From Gnomoniopsis sp. IMI 355080 (taxonomy: Eukaryota > Ascomycota > Sordariomycetes > Diaporthales > Gnomoniaceae): DNA of 64,000 bases. This document shows positions 1-11,109 of this stretch, piece by piece; position 1 is the first letter of the stretch, and each line of letters opens with the position of its first letter. The stretch spans positions 1-64,000 of the forward strand of contig JAPEVC010000151.1 of the NCBI GenBank assembly GCA_027946555.1. Reading direction: 5' to 3'. The notes below the pieces were generated by a model. It did not search any database, was not told where the DNA came from, and saw nothing but the letters and a program-made list of their open reading frames with translations. A program made the translations under genes and the position numbers.

Positions 1-299
1 AGGCAGGAGAATCGATTATATTAGGGAAATTTAATATATAAATAGCTAGCTTAATAGTATTATAAGCTTTAAAGCAGGATTAGATACTTAATATTATATA
101 AATAAAGTAAGTAAATAAAGGTATATAAATAACCTAATAAGTTTTCTCTATTATATAAGAGTTAGAAAGTAGCGAATTAAGTTTTATTAGAGCTTATATA
201 GGCGGGTTAAGGTGACCGATCTATTAGTGATATAAAAGTGAATTTTATTAAGTCGGAACAGGGGTGCGACCTGCGATGGGCCAAACCCTAACACTAAGC
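1..299. other. AT-rich degenerate intergenic tract
   Basis: Strongly AT-rich, with many TATA/TTAA-type words and no open frame of note. It looks like sequence decayed by RIP next to the 3' end of the NLR gene. No transposon family can be named. Confidence 0.5.
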
Positions 300-3200
300 C
301 TATGTAGATATGTCCGGGGGGTCGACCTGAAACCACTGTTCGCGGCTCAGTCTCGCTCGAAGCCTCGGTGAGGCTTCCTTATGCCTCATACGGTAAGACA
401 GATAAGACAGATGAGGGTCAAACGGATCGCCCAACCACGCCCACCGAAACGGCAACACAGGAGACGAATTTGCGTATCTCCCGTGCTCGTAGCGACGCAG
501 CTGGCGAATCGCCTGGTTAAGGAAATCCCCCACCAGACCTGACAGTTTGCCCAGAATGTAGTTGATACCAGCCCAAAAGCAGGCTTTGTACATGAAGTCG
601 CTATGACAGAGGTTGTGAATGTCCACCTTCTGGTTGGGCACAGCCCGCCGGATAGCATCCATCTGGTCCTGGAAGGGGATCCTCGCGGTCAGCCACATAG
701 ACCACCGGTCGGAGTCGAGGGGCTGGGCGGCCATGGGCAGCGTCCATTGGGATATGACACTCGCAAGGAGGTCCTGTCGAGCTCCGAGTTCGACTACGCG
801 GGGCTGCCACGACGTTGGCGAGCCGTGTCGGAGCAACCTCGTGTATTCCTCAGTTGTGTCCCGGCCTAGCATCATCAGGTCCGTGGCCCTCTCATACGCT
901 CCCGTCCAGAAAAGGGCCCCTGGTGTATCGATGAACTGAGCGTCCCGTGACCGTAGTATATCAATTACAGTATTCAATTTCCCTTCATCATGCGTAAATG
1001 CTCCCTGTGCAGCGGTTCCGAGACAGCCACCGACAAAATTGGGATCCGCCTTCTTATCTAACAGCAGCTCGACGGTGGTGGCATGCCCCGCCGCCGATGC
1101 CGCTTGGAGGGCAGTGCCAAAGGGGTTGGCGCGTTGGTCGACGGCTAAACCGCCTTCCTCAAGAAGGAACTCAACGATGGTGTTATGGCCCCAGTAGGCC
1201 GCCACATGCAGTGGACTGCCGAGATCTCCGTGGTCCTCACCGTCCAGTTCCGCACCGGCTCGGAGCAGCTTCTCTACCATGCCCTTGTCCCCTCTGGCGG
1301 CCGCGGCGTATACGGCCGTTCCGTGCGGTCCTCTCTCAGAGTTAACGTTAGCCTCGTGCTTGATCAACTCCTCGAGAAGCTGCGCATCGCCTTGATGTGC
1401 AGCCAGCTGAAGGGCCGTACCGTCGGCCCCAGGCTGGTCAAGAAGAGCGACTCGTAGATCCGTGGGACCAGTGGGGAGCTGCGCAACGCAGTTGATAAGC
1501 CGCATGGGAATATTTTCCAGTTTGAGTTTCACAGCGTAGTACACTGGCGAGGGTACCGTCTCATTTAGCTCGCCATCCGGATCGTGCGTCCTGAGCCAGA
1601 AGCGCATTATGTCATTGTGAGTACCCCCCAGCACCTGAGAGCAAATATCGGTCTCCAATTTGTCGAGCTGGCCGGAGGCTTCACGAAGGACTTTCTCCCG
1701 GTCGATTTTCACATAGTGCCGGAACCAGTGCTCGGCCGCGTACCTCCGAGCCGGCCATGAAGGAGAGCCTCCATCCGCGGCGCTGTTGTCGGTGCTGATG
1801 CTCTGTCTGTCATCATCAGAGTCAGTGCTCGCAGCACCGGCGCCGCTGACATCGGAATCATCATCTCTATCTCCGGTCTTCGAACTGGAGTCATCAGAGT
1901 CGGAAGCAGTACCGGCACCAATATTCCAATCCGTGTCAGAGCCAGTCTTAACTGTGGCAGTTGTTCTGGTCTTCTGACTCGATGTACAATCCGACAAGAT
2001 GCCTAGACAAAGTCGAGTAATCTGAAGATGCGCGTCCTCGCCCGGGGAGCGCACTAAACGCGTGATCTTGGTAGGTATTTTCGGTGCCTCCTGCTCTAAA
2101 GCGGACAGGTACTCTCGCACAGAGAAGTGGGTGAAGCGGAAGACTTCGAGCGTCCGCAACCGGCCGGCCACCTGTACGCTCTCTTTGGCCGTCTCGATGA
2201 GCACCCTCGAGCAGATCTCGGTAACGGCTGCAGCACTAGGGACACTGACAGCTGCGACAAACTCTGCCTGCGATAGTGGTCGTTCCTGCCACCTGAGCCA
2301 GAGCAGAATGCGCTTCATTCGATCCTTGTCCACTTCCGCCACCTTGCTTAAGGCTGTATGGTACCGTGTGTTGATGCTGTCGGGAATTCTTTCCAGCGCC
2401 TGCTTGATCTCCTCTACGTCACGGCACTGGAAGACCTGGCGAAGGACAGAAGATGCCCAGAGAGAGTTACTTCATAATCAGGTCAGTATACAAGACGGAG
2501 AGCATGGTTGGTTATCAGACAATACCTGGCTTTCCCATCATGTCTGAGGCGTTCATCGATTTTTTTCTTCATTTCCTGGTCTCCTTTCAACATGGTTGTC
2601 ATGGCTGTGCCCTCCAGCTTCCTGTTGATCAAGGTATCGAGAGCTTCGCCGAGACCCTTTCTGACATTTACCGAGATTAGCATTTCTTGCATATTCTTTT
2701 TGAAGTACGAGCGGATGTCTTTCTCGTCCCGGCTGATCACAAGCATATGAAGGTTCGGATAGCCTTTATACGCCAGCTCTCCAATGATATCCAGGAGTTT
2801 CCGGTCGCTATTGCGCATGCCATGGCGATCAGTGCACTGGTCTATGCCGTCGAGGACAAGGAAGACATCTCTGTCGATCTTGGATATGAACTTTTTCAGG
2901 CATCCCAGCAACTCTTTAGTATCAGTGGGGAGCTCTCCGTCGCCCTGGTAGCCCTGCAACGTCGAAAACGAATTGTCGTCGGGAAAACGCTGGCATTTCG
3001 TCCCGAGCTGCCGAAGTAGAGATGCTAGCATGAGATTTAGTTTCTTTGACTCGTCGAAGTCAAAGCGTAAGTGCCAGGCCGCGAACACTTTCGTCTTGTA
3101 ATCCTTGCCAAACGTCTTTTTGAGATCCTTGGTGATGGCAGAGCTGCCCAAGTGTTAGCTACTACACCAAATAAATCTAGATAGAAACAAAGCGTACCAT

Positions 3201-5060
3201 AGGGCTGATTTACCACAGCCCGCTGTATTATAATAGGTTCTCGAGTCAGTAATGGCCGAAAGTACCAGTGGGGGTAATGCCTACAGTTGCCATATAACCA
3301 GAGGAGACCTTGGGGGTACTTGATCCAGTCGCTATATTCCTGCATTTGGAACAGCCAACCGCCAAACTCGTCATCCATGGGTTCTTTGTCCAGGACGTGG
3401 TCGTCAGCGTCATCAACCTCGGAGCCCTCCTCGTCGCTTATATTGATCTTCCTGCCGCCTTCATCCTCGGAGTCTTCGAATCTTACGACATCCTTAGATT
3501 TCTTCGCCCTTGCCTTACTCTTGAGGGTCCGAAGCTTCCGTTGGTCGTCCTCGGAACTCTTCCACCAGGCTATCTCATCCTCTATACTCTGCCGTATAAT
3601 CGGCTGGCTCTTCCCCTCCAATTCGCGCAACGATTTTAACAGCTCTCGAAGCTCCTCCTTCTTGATACCCCGGATCGTTTCAATAAACTTCTCTTTTGTA
3701 TCCTTGGCTAGCTCGTCAACTTTCTTCAGAAGCTCATCTGTGTCACCCTCAATGCTATTAAGCATCTTGTCAACTTTGGCAGCGCCTACCAATCATTTCT
3801 GCTGGTTAGCAACGCTATTGGAGAGCTGAGAGATGCAGATATTCTAGGGACTCACGTTCTCTGTCAACCACTCTTTGCCACTCTTCCAGCTTGGCATTCT
3901 CGTCGTAAATCTCATTCTTCAAGTCTGCGAGCGGCTGCCCGGTCAAACTGGTTATGCTTTTCTTGAAGCGGGCTGGTGCAAGTCAGTGTTTCTATGCCCT
4001 GGCATAGCTGGCGAGGGATCTGAATACGTACTTAAGGGTCTGGCCGCGTGCGACTCCTGCACTTCGGCTGCGTACACCAAAATGGAGACATACACACTCA
4101 CTAGGGCCCGCTCAAGTGCTTTATCCCTCTTTTCCTGGCTTTCACGATAGTATGCCTCGATCCTGGCATACCGGGCCATTAAGTCCGCCAGGTAGTCACA
4201 GGACTTAAAGGTGAGCTCCATGAGGTCCTGGTCGTTCTTGACCAACTGTGCGAGTACACTGGATTAGCAACCAAAAGCTCCTTGAAACGACAATACCTAG
4301 GAAGACACACCGTGAGACTAAAGGATATAACAGTCCATGCTGCCGAACTGTAACCCGTCGGGTCGAATTGGACCACCGAGTCGAGGAGTGTCTTGACGGT
4401 CTGTGCCGAGAGCAAGATGGACCTCCCCATGCCGAGGGTCGTATTGCCGTCGGCGGAACCCCAGCGCGCCGTATAGCTCGCCATCCTCTCCTGCGTATTC
4501 TTGATAACTCCATCGACCGCTGCTTTCTGCGAGCTCGACCTTGGTGCTACTGGCACCGATCTCTTTGCCGAACCCGCCGGCTTCACTAGGGATTGTTGGA
4601 GGACGCTCCTTCTATTGTCACCCACCTTGTCCGAAATCCAAGCCTTTTCCCAGAAATTGGGCAGCGACCTCGATGCTTCATCCCCCTCTGTGGAATCGGA
4701 ATCGACACCTGAGTCGTTCTCAGTGTCGATATCAGCATGGCTACCCGCGTCGTCCGTCGCGTCATCCTCGTCATCCCGTTGCTTTTCGACCTCGGCTTCA
4801 TCGACATCGCCGTCTTCGTGGCTGCCTCTATGCTCATTCCTGCTGACAGTATGGCTGGCTCCTTGTCCGTCAAGTACCTCTGCCGCAACCTTCGTGTTTT
4901 CTTTCATATCCACCATGACGACGGGGCCTGCTTCTGGGCGCTTAAGACCTGGGCTGTTATTGTCTGGGGTCGCTCGCCGCGACCAAAGACGGCGCAGAGA
5001 GTACCTCTTTCTTCCATTCCTTGTACCCTCTTCGGGCGGTTCGGTGATTGCAGGCGCCAT
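300..5060 (-). CDS. NACHT-ankyrin NLR (STAND) protein
   Basis: Predicted 1469-residue intracellular STAND receptor of the fungal NLR type, of the class linked to non-self recognition. Exons (minus strand) are 5060-4309, 4258-4032, 3972-3856, 3785-3285, 3222-3198, 3143-2526 and 2469-300; they sum to 4410 nt and close in frame. Residues 1-180 are polar and very acidic (Asp/Glu-rich around 80-150). A helical N-terminal NLR domain follows (residues about 200-330) and a charged coiled-coil-like stretch (about 350-500). The NACHT domain has Walker A, GNSGCGKSAL, near residue 532, carried partly on a 25-nt exon, and Walker B, VFLVLDGID, near 635. A winged-helix-like region around 790-850 leads to about four ankyrin repeats (about 1090-1270) with TALQLAA, TAVYAAA and SPLHVAA signatures, then an unrecognised tail. 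The first intron has two possible donors; I chose the one giving a 50-nt intron. No break was seen. The family is secure, the ligand unknown. Confidence 0.88.
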
Positions 5061-5610
5061 AGAAGCTTATCGCACTACTCCGTTCGTATAATGATGCGTA
5101 AATAGTTGAAAATGTAGAAAAAGCTGGGGCTGTGGCCAGCAAAGCCGATCAAAGTAATGAGGGGCAATGAAGGTGATAATTTATTGCATCGAAGCGAGAA
5201 CGAATGAAGGCCCTAGATGGGCTCTCGCAGCAGCTGGTGATGCAATATTACTTCCTGCAGGTAGCACGTAATTTAACCAGCCAGCCCAGATCGGCAATAC
5301 ACGGCGAGTGGCGGAACGCCCATAAGAACAGCTGACCTGATATTCGGGTCTATTGATCGAATCAAGCACCGCCAACAAATACGGTGGCTTGGAGGGCTTC
5401 TTGAGAATAGTGAACTACGACCATTCTGTGAACCAATCGCCCCCTGAGTTTCGGTCCTTCGCAGTTGATGGTAATACTCTGTAAATTGCGTTGTTTTAAA
5501 TTAATTATGCATGTCTGGGGTTATAATTAGTTGATATAGCATAATGAACGCTAGAGATCCAATGGCTATTTGCTATCTATTTAAATAGTTTATATCGGGC
5601 GGGTGGCTGC
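5061..5610. other. intergenic region, AT-rich toward its right end
   Basis: This is the upstream region of the NLR gene. About 5460-5600 becomes AT-rich and runs directly into the truncated ABC-transporter fragment, so the missing transporter sequence probably ended in this decayed tract. No other feature was found. Confidence 0.4.
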
Positions 5611-5907
5611 GTGTGGGGGCTCCTGGCAAGAGCCAAGGTCATGATCATCGACGAAGCCACACGCGCCGTCGACGGGGCCACCGATGCCCTCATTCAAAAG
5701 AGCATACACAACGAGGTTCACGATAGCACCCTTTTGGTAATTGCTCACAGACTGCGGACAATAGCGGATTCTTACCAGATCATAGTGCTTGATGATGGAA
5801 GATTGTGCGAGTCTGGAACACCGCGTCAACTTTTCGACAAAAGAGGTACTTTCTGGGCAATGGTGCAGCACAGCAGTGACTCGGAGGCTTTACAAGTGCT
5901 TTCTTAA
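5611..5907 (+). pseudogene. ABC transporter C-terminal fragment (ABCC-like NBD2)
   Basis: A 98-residue open frame matches only the tail of an ABC exporter. Visible are Walker B and D-loop (VMIIDEATRAVDGATDALIQ), the switch histidine (VIAHRLRTIADSY), and the usual end of a second nucleotide-binding domain (IIVLDDGRLCESGTP). Walker A, the ABC signature and all membrane segments are missing. The homology starts abruptly next to AT-rich sequence. The order resembles ABCC/MRP-type multidrug exporters. It cannot transport anything and is best read as the relic of an exporter that may have served the adjacent metabolite genes. An expressed short ORF is possible but unlikely to be functional. Confidence 0.75.
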
Positions 5908-6248
5908 GGCAGCTGAGCTGCTTGCCTTCTTTTTCTCATACTATCCGATATATAATGAGATTGGCATAATCAAGTGACAAATTCATTCCCATGAATTATG
6001 CACAGCCAGAGACCCACACAATATATGCTATGTTCCCGATACAGGTATATACTTTCAGCCACATTTTATCTTGCCAGCACTTGCAAACATGAAAAGACAA
6101 CAATGTTGTAATACTTGATGCTACTTCTCTTATGAGCTCTATATATAGAAGATACGGCATCAGTTACTGTATCTGATGACACTCATTTCCCTCTCGCTGC
6201 CTGCTTCGTTGTCCAAATGGCCAAAACCCCGTCACCTAAATCCCTCAA
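5908..6248. other. intergenic region, nothing recognised
   Basis: Lies between the ABC fragment and the end of the prenyltransferase gene. No ORF, repeat or RNA gene was recognised. Confidence 0.4.
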
Positions 6249-7304
6249 CTACCACTTCAAGCGTGTGCTGGCGTATTCCGCCAGTATTCCGGCAGAAATG
6301 CTGCCTCCGACTAGACAAAAGTCGGTATGGAACCACCAAGCGCAGCTGATTGGGGACTGAAGATTGACCAGCGACACCATACTGAACAGAGACAGTGCCG
6401 TGCCGAAACAGGCAATAGTGTAGTACACTGAAGATAAGTCAAGCAAGATGCCGACAAAGACAAGCAGCAGCACCTGGCCGACCCCGAGGAGAGCGCACAG
6501 GGGCTTGGTACTATGCCGGAAGCGCACAGACATGGACTTGACGCCGGCCTTGAGATCGTCCTTGAGGTCTTGATGGGCGTATATGGTGTCAGAAATCATA
6601 GTCCAGAAGATATTGGCCAGGCATAATGCCAAGGTGGCGATGGCCAGCTCGCGCGTCACAAACGGGTCAACACCGTGTGCATAACAAGGCAGAATGATGC
6701 CTCCCGAGAAGGGAAAACCGAGTATAAGCTGTGGATAGTTGGTAAAGCGCTTTCCGAAGGGATAGAGGGCGTAGAGACCCGTCATGCATGCCACGACAAT
6801 CATGCACGTGCGCGGCGACGGGAAGGCGACCGCGGCAAAAACCAAGCCTACTGCCATCTGGGCCATGGTGAACAGATGCGCCTGCGACGTGGAAATGGCG
6901 CCGCGAGCGATGGGCCTGTTCCGGCACCGGGCCACCTTGCGGTCAAACTCCTGGTCCACGTTGTCGTTCCACGTGCATGTGTAGCCGCGTAGGATGACGC
7001 ACCAGACCAGATAGGTCGTAGCGTCACGTCCGAGCTGCGTTGGAGATATCAGGTCGTCTGTCAGGCACGCTGAGAGAGCAAGGCCCATCAGGTACGGTGC
7101 GTAGAAGGCATACAGGCCTGCGGGGCGATCCAGTCGCATGACCTGCGCATAGGGCAAAAGCGAAGCGGGTAGCAATGCGGCCAGATAGCCGGAAGGAGCA
7201 GGAGGAGGGAGAGAAGGCCGGATCGTGTTTACCCTCGTCTTCAATACTGTGGTGGACATGGTGATAATGCTCGAGGGCTCCCTCTCTGTTCGATTATATT
7301 GCAA
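6249..7304 (-). CDS. UbiA-family membrane prenyltransferase
   Basis: Intronless 351-residue polytopic membrane protein of the UbiA superfamily. It carries both Mg-diphosphate motifs: NDNVDQEFD at residues 113-121 (NDxxDxxxD) and DTIYAHQDLKDD at 239-250 (DxxxxxxDxxDD). Hydrophobic segments between and after them fit the usual helical bundle. The length agrees with 4-hydroxybenzoate polyprenyltransferase-like enzymes used in fungal meroterpenoid pathways, where an aromatic acceptor is farnesylated or geranylgeranylated. A second in-frame Met at residue 16 (position 7259) is an alternative start. It is the only intact enzyme among the genes at 5.6-9 kb; the neighbouring methyltransferase and ABC genes are broken. 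So it may be an orphan of a dying cluster, a ubiquinone-pathway paralogue, or a prenyltransferase recruited elsewhere. Substrate unknown. Confidence 0.85.
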   Translation of the reverse strand: MQYNRTEREPSSIITMSTTVLKTRVNTIRPSLPPPAPSGYLAALLPASLLPYAQVMRLDRPAGLYAFYAPYLMGLALSACLTDDLISPTQLGRDATTYLVWCVILRGYTCTWNDNVDQEFDRKVARCRNRPIARGAISTSQAHLFTMAQMAVGLVFAAVAFPSPRTCMIVVACMTGLYALYPFGKRFTNYPQLILGFPFSGGIILPCYAHGVDPFVTRELAIATLALCLANIFWTMISDTIYAHQDLKDDLKAGVKSMSVRFRHSTKPLCALLGVGQVLLLVFVGILLDLSSVYYTIACFGTALSLFSMVSLVNLQSPISCAWWFHTDFCLVGGSISAGILAEYASTRLKW

Positions 7305-7653
7305 TCAAACATGGATTGGAAGCCCGACGACCACATATCATTTCTTAGTGAATACCTATGGCTAGCTATAGCTACACGCTTGCTGGGCGTGGGCGCAGTG
7401 TTGCAGGGTCAATATGAAAAATGCGTAAGCTGACATGTACCTAGAACGCGGGGTCATCCTCATCCTAAGTGGATAAGCTGAGCCTGGTAAGTAAACTGGA
7501 CGTTGGAATACGAAGGTTGAATGACGACTGGACTTGCGCTATCTGTACCAGACCCGATTGTTCTTGTGGACGGCGAATTCACCTTGGCAAGCCGAAAGGA
7601 GTATATTGTATAAAAAACGGAAATTCTCACGGTTCAACGCAACTTTGCACGAT
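7305..7653. other. divergent promoter region, prenyltransferase / methyltransferase
   Basis: This 350-bp gap separates the divergently oriented prenyltransferase and O-methyltransferase, an arrangement that would allow a shared control region. No specific binding site was recognised. Confidence 0.35.
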
Positions 7654-9002
7654 ATGATTTCCCAGGTGTCTTATGACATAGAATCTGCTATAGAATCATC
7701 GACCAAGAATCACATCGCCACAATGTTCCCTGAGGACAATCCCCGCATGACTTTGCAATTGTTGCAAGACAAGCTAGGGGAACTACGCCCCACTGAGATT
7801 TCAGAGGCGGAACGAAAGGTTCTGCTAGGGCAGGCCCGAGAACTGGTCAAGTTTCTGGAGAAACCGGAAGAAGTCGTGTTTCGCCAGTCCTTCGAAGTAA
7901 GAGCCTCAAAATCCACACACGTATCCACACATGCACGGCTTAGTTGATAATCTACTCCCAGACACACACCTACAACTTTTCCATTAGGATCGCAGTAGAT
8001 CTGGGAATATTCCATGTCCTAGTCGAGCGCCTTGGTGAACCGGTAGGGCCGGCAGAGCTGGGTGCGCTATGTGGTGCCCAAGAGCTGCTGATAGTGAGGA
8101 TCATGAGGGTGTTGACAGCCCTGGACTACGCCGCCGAGTCCACCGAGTGCGAATACGTGGCGAATTCGTTTTCTCGTGCCTGCACGCTGCCACACATCGA
8201 GGCTTACATCTTGCATACTTTCGAGAATGCGGCCCGAGTGACCAACAGAATGCCAGAGTACTTCAAAGAACACGGATATGAAAGCCCCGAGAATGGCACC
8301 AAAGGACCGTTCCAGTACGCTCAGAACACAAGTTTAGCATACTTCGACTACCTTCACTAAGATGCGGTCAAAATGAAAAGATTCAATATGTATATGACGG
8401 GAAACATGGGACTGAGATGGCATTGGGTCGACTGGTACCCGGTCCGGGACCGCCTATTAGCGAACTCAGACTTCTCTTGTGTTCTCGACGGGGTTTTCTT
8501 GGTCGATATGGGGGGTGGCTAGGGCCATTATCTAGAAGCGATGCTTGCGAAACTGCCCGATTTGAGTGGCCATCTTGTTTTGCAAGACTTACCTGGCACT
8601 ATTGACTCCCTATAGGGGTTGAACCTCGATCCTAGGATCCGTCCTATGATACACGATATATTCTCATCGCAGCCAGTCCTAGGAGCTAAGGTTTACTATA
8701 TCCATTTCCTCCTCCATGACTTCCCCGATAAGCAGTGCCGGACTATGCTGCGCCACGTTGTCCGGGCGATGAAGCCAGGGTATTCCCGCGTCCTCCTTAA
8801 TGAGATCGTCGTACCGGCCCTCGCGTGCCCGTCTTTCTTTGCTGCCGCCGACATTACTATAATGGCCTGTTTGGCCGGCATACAGCGGTCCAAGGCCCAG
8901 TGGATCTCACTCGTCGAGTCGGCGGGCCTAACGGTCACCAAGGTCTGGACATCTCCGGACGACGACGATTTCGAAGGCATTATCGAGGCTACCATCGCCT
9001 AG
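7654..9002 (+). pseudogene. SAM-dependent O-methyltransferase, three in-frame stops
   Basis: Two exons (7654-7896 and 7962-9002) around a 65-nt intron encode a full-length fungal/plant-type O-methyltransferase. Visible in order are an N-terminal dimerisation region, RIAVDLGIFHVLVERLG, a SAM-binding loop FLVDMGGG, VLQDLPGTIDSL, LDPRIRPMIHDIFSSQPV, YYIHFLLHDFPDKQCR (catalytic-type His) and SRVLLNEIVVP. The frame is continuous to a normal C-terminus, but codons 8358-8360 (TAA), 8520-8522 (TAG, inside the glycine-rich SAM loop) and 8613-8615 (TAG) are stops. There are no indels. All three could derive from Gln codons by C-to-T at CpA, the preferred RIP change. The product is presumably lost. Divergent to the prenyltransferase, it probably once methylated the same metabolite; that role is inferred. 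Confidence 0.85.
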
Positions 9003-9448
9003 GCTGCCCCGTACCTGACATCTCAGGACTCGGCGAGAAGATCGTCACGAGATTGATCCACGGCCAGAGTGAGGAGCAATCTAAAACTCCAGTAAAAGTC
9101 GAGTCAAAGAATTCTGAGATTTGGCGGAGATCACATTACGTGTCTGTGCCAACACAAAATGCGCGGGGTGCAAGTGGTGGTGGTAGTCTATAATACAATG
9201 GTCGGTAATTGGGCTCAATAGTTCTGGAAGGAAATTGATCACAAGATCATGTTCTGCTAAGTACTAGTGCGACAGAAAACCACCAGGTTCAAAAATATAC
9301 CGTGCGTAGTGCGGCAAGCAGCGTCTTCAGCAAGTGCTGAACCTACGACCTTGTGCGGGTATCATGAACCATCAGCAAGTGATTCATGAACATGGACCAG
9401 GAATTCATGTTCAATCTACCTATAAAAGAACTTCGTCATGCCTTGGGG
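9003..9448. other. intergenic region, nothing clear
   Basis: The methyltransferase and the convergent UstYa gene meet here. A TATAAAAG-like word occurs near 9421 but no plus-strand gene follows it. No other feature. Confidence 0.35.
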
Positions 9449-10650
9449 CTATTGATTTGATGCTGGACTATGTCTCACAATGCCCTCGGGGCTTTTACGC
9501 CCTTCCACGACACCGTTCTTGTGATGGAGAAGTCGAGGCTCCAGCCAGCTGTCAAGACCCTCCCATCTTACACATTTCTGAGTGCTCACCGCCTCATGGT
9601 GTGACTTGACATGCCCGAGCTCGTCTCCCCAATACAGACCACCAATATTGAGATCAGGCCTGCACTTGGCACTCCTCAGAAGAATATCCAAACAATGATC
9701 TTGAAATATTCAGATTAACCTCAATGGATCAAATTGACCTTGACATCGATACTTAGGTACCTGTCAAGATGTAAAAATCGGAGGGAAGCTCACCCAGATG
9801 TCCAATGACATGTTCTTCTCGTTCGAAAACGGACGTGTCCCGAGAGGCATACGACTGATGTATCCATGCCTGCAATACAACGAGCCCGGCCATTACAATC
9901 CATTCTATCCGGCAAGAAGGGAATTTTGGTCATCGCCACAAGGCATATACTTACCAGGCAGTGCAATTGATGCGTCATTCCCAGACCACCCTGGTAGTCG
10001 CCATCCTCCAACTCGAGTGCGTCTTCGTACCAGACGCCAGAAACCTGCAATTCTTCTCTCGTCACGCGAAAGGTTTCGCCTGGAAAGCCTGCATGAGATA
10101 AGGTCCTCAGGTGCTCAGGTGCATGCTTTGGCTGGACATTTCATTGCACATGTCGGAATGATGATTCCAGAAATTTATGCTTACCCTTGAAACCGTCGTA
10201 CCAAGTCGGCCAATCTTCTACCACACTACGAGGTGGTGGGATCTGCTGTCGATGGTCCATGAGCCGGTCCTCGTATTGGACTGCTTCACTCAGCGGGGCT
10301 AAACCATACTGAGTCAGTACATTCGAGTTTTGTTTGGATGAGGGAAAGGATGAAGAATTTGAGTTACAGAACGGCAAGCTTGGGCAGTAGCTCCGGATAG
10401 TGTGAATCCCCCAAAAGACCCAAATGAATAAGAGCGAGTTTCCTGCCAAAGCAATATGATTGCAGCATTTGTAGATGTGTCGGTGGCAGGACGTTTCCAG
10501 CCGTGGTCTCCAACCTAATTCGCGGTGCATAAGTAGCTCTTCACCTCGAATGGTCGCATCATTCGAGCCACCATTCACGAACCTGTCGTCCGTCACGCTA
10601 GCTTCGTCGTGTCCTTGGAGGAAGGCTCTAGCCTCCGAAGTCATGACCAA
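9449..10650 (-). CDS. UstYa-family (DUF3328) oxidase A
   Basis: Four exons (10650-10185, 10088-9955, 9869-9794, 9699-9449) give 308 residues with clean phases. UstYa-family proteins are membrane-anchored, probably copper-dependent oxidases that cyclise or oxidise fungal RiPPs and related peptides. Shown here are a transmembrane anchor at about 65-85, HQLHC at 195-199 and HLDHC at 224-228 followed by LDILLRSAKC, which together form the family's HxxHC pair, and a C-terminal HxxCVRWEGLDSW-like segment. It is about 14 kb from the other six UstYa genes and lies among broken metabolite genes, yet it has no visible lesion. It may belong to the RiPP cluster or to the decaying block. Partner substrate unknown. 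Confidence 0.85.
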
Positions 10651-11109
10651 TTGCTTAGTTACTCCGTTGCGAGAAAACTGGGTCGTCGGGTCTATGTATC
10701 GAACATAAACGGCCGTGTGACTTTTTCATTCCGAGGTTGGGGTGCGAAAACACGGCAGCATCCGAGACGCCGAATCGCTGCTCAAATCATGCTTCCTGTC
10801 AGCTTACAACCTTGGAAGGGTCGGCCTTTGCTCATCTCTTTCATTCCGGCCAAGCCAAGGTTGTGTTGGGTGCGTGGGAGCTCAATTGTGTGAGCACTCA
10901 CCTACGCACACGGAATAACAAATCCGTGTCAAGTGCAATTGTAAAATCGTAGATGAATAACCGCGGGCTCAGCAGTAGGTATGTGACAACGATTATTTCC
11001 ATATGCATATGAATCGTTTACCTGAACAGTTACGATAATGCCAAACAACTTGGCTGTCAGAGATGATAGAATTCGCAGTAGGACCCAGGTAATATTTTGT
11101 ATCGCAGCC
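10651..11109. other. divergent intergenic region
   Basis: Separates UstYa A from the di-iron oxidase pseudogene, which are divergently oriented. No regulatory element could be supported. Confidence 0.35.

Noticed and set aside
386..2547. Several ORFs of 60-160 codons in other frames of the NLR gene
   Set aside because: Shadows of the NLR coding sequence without motifs of their own.
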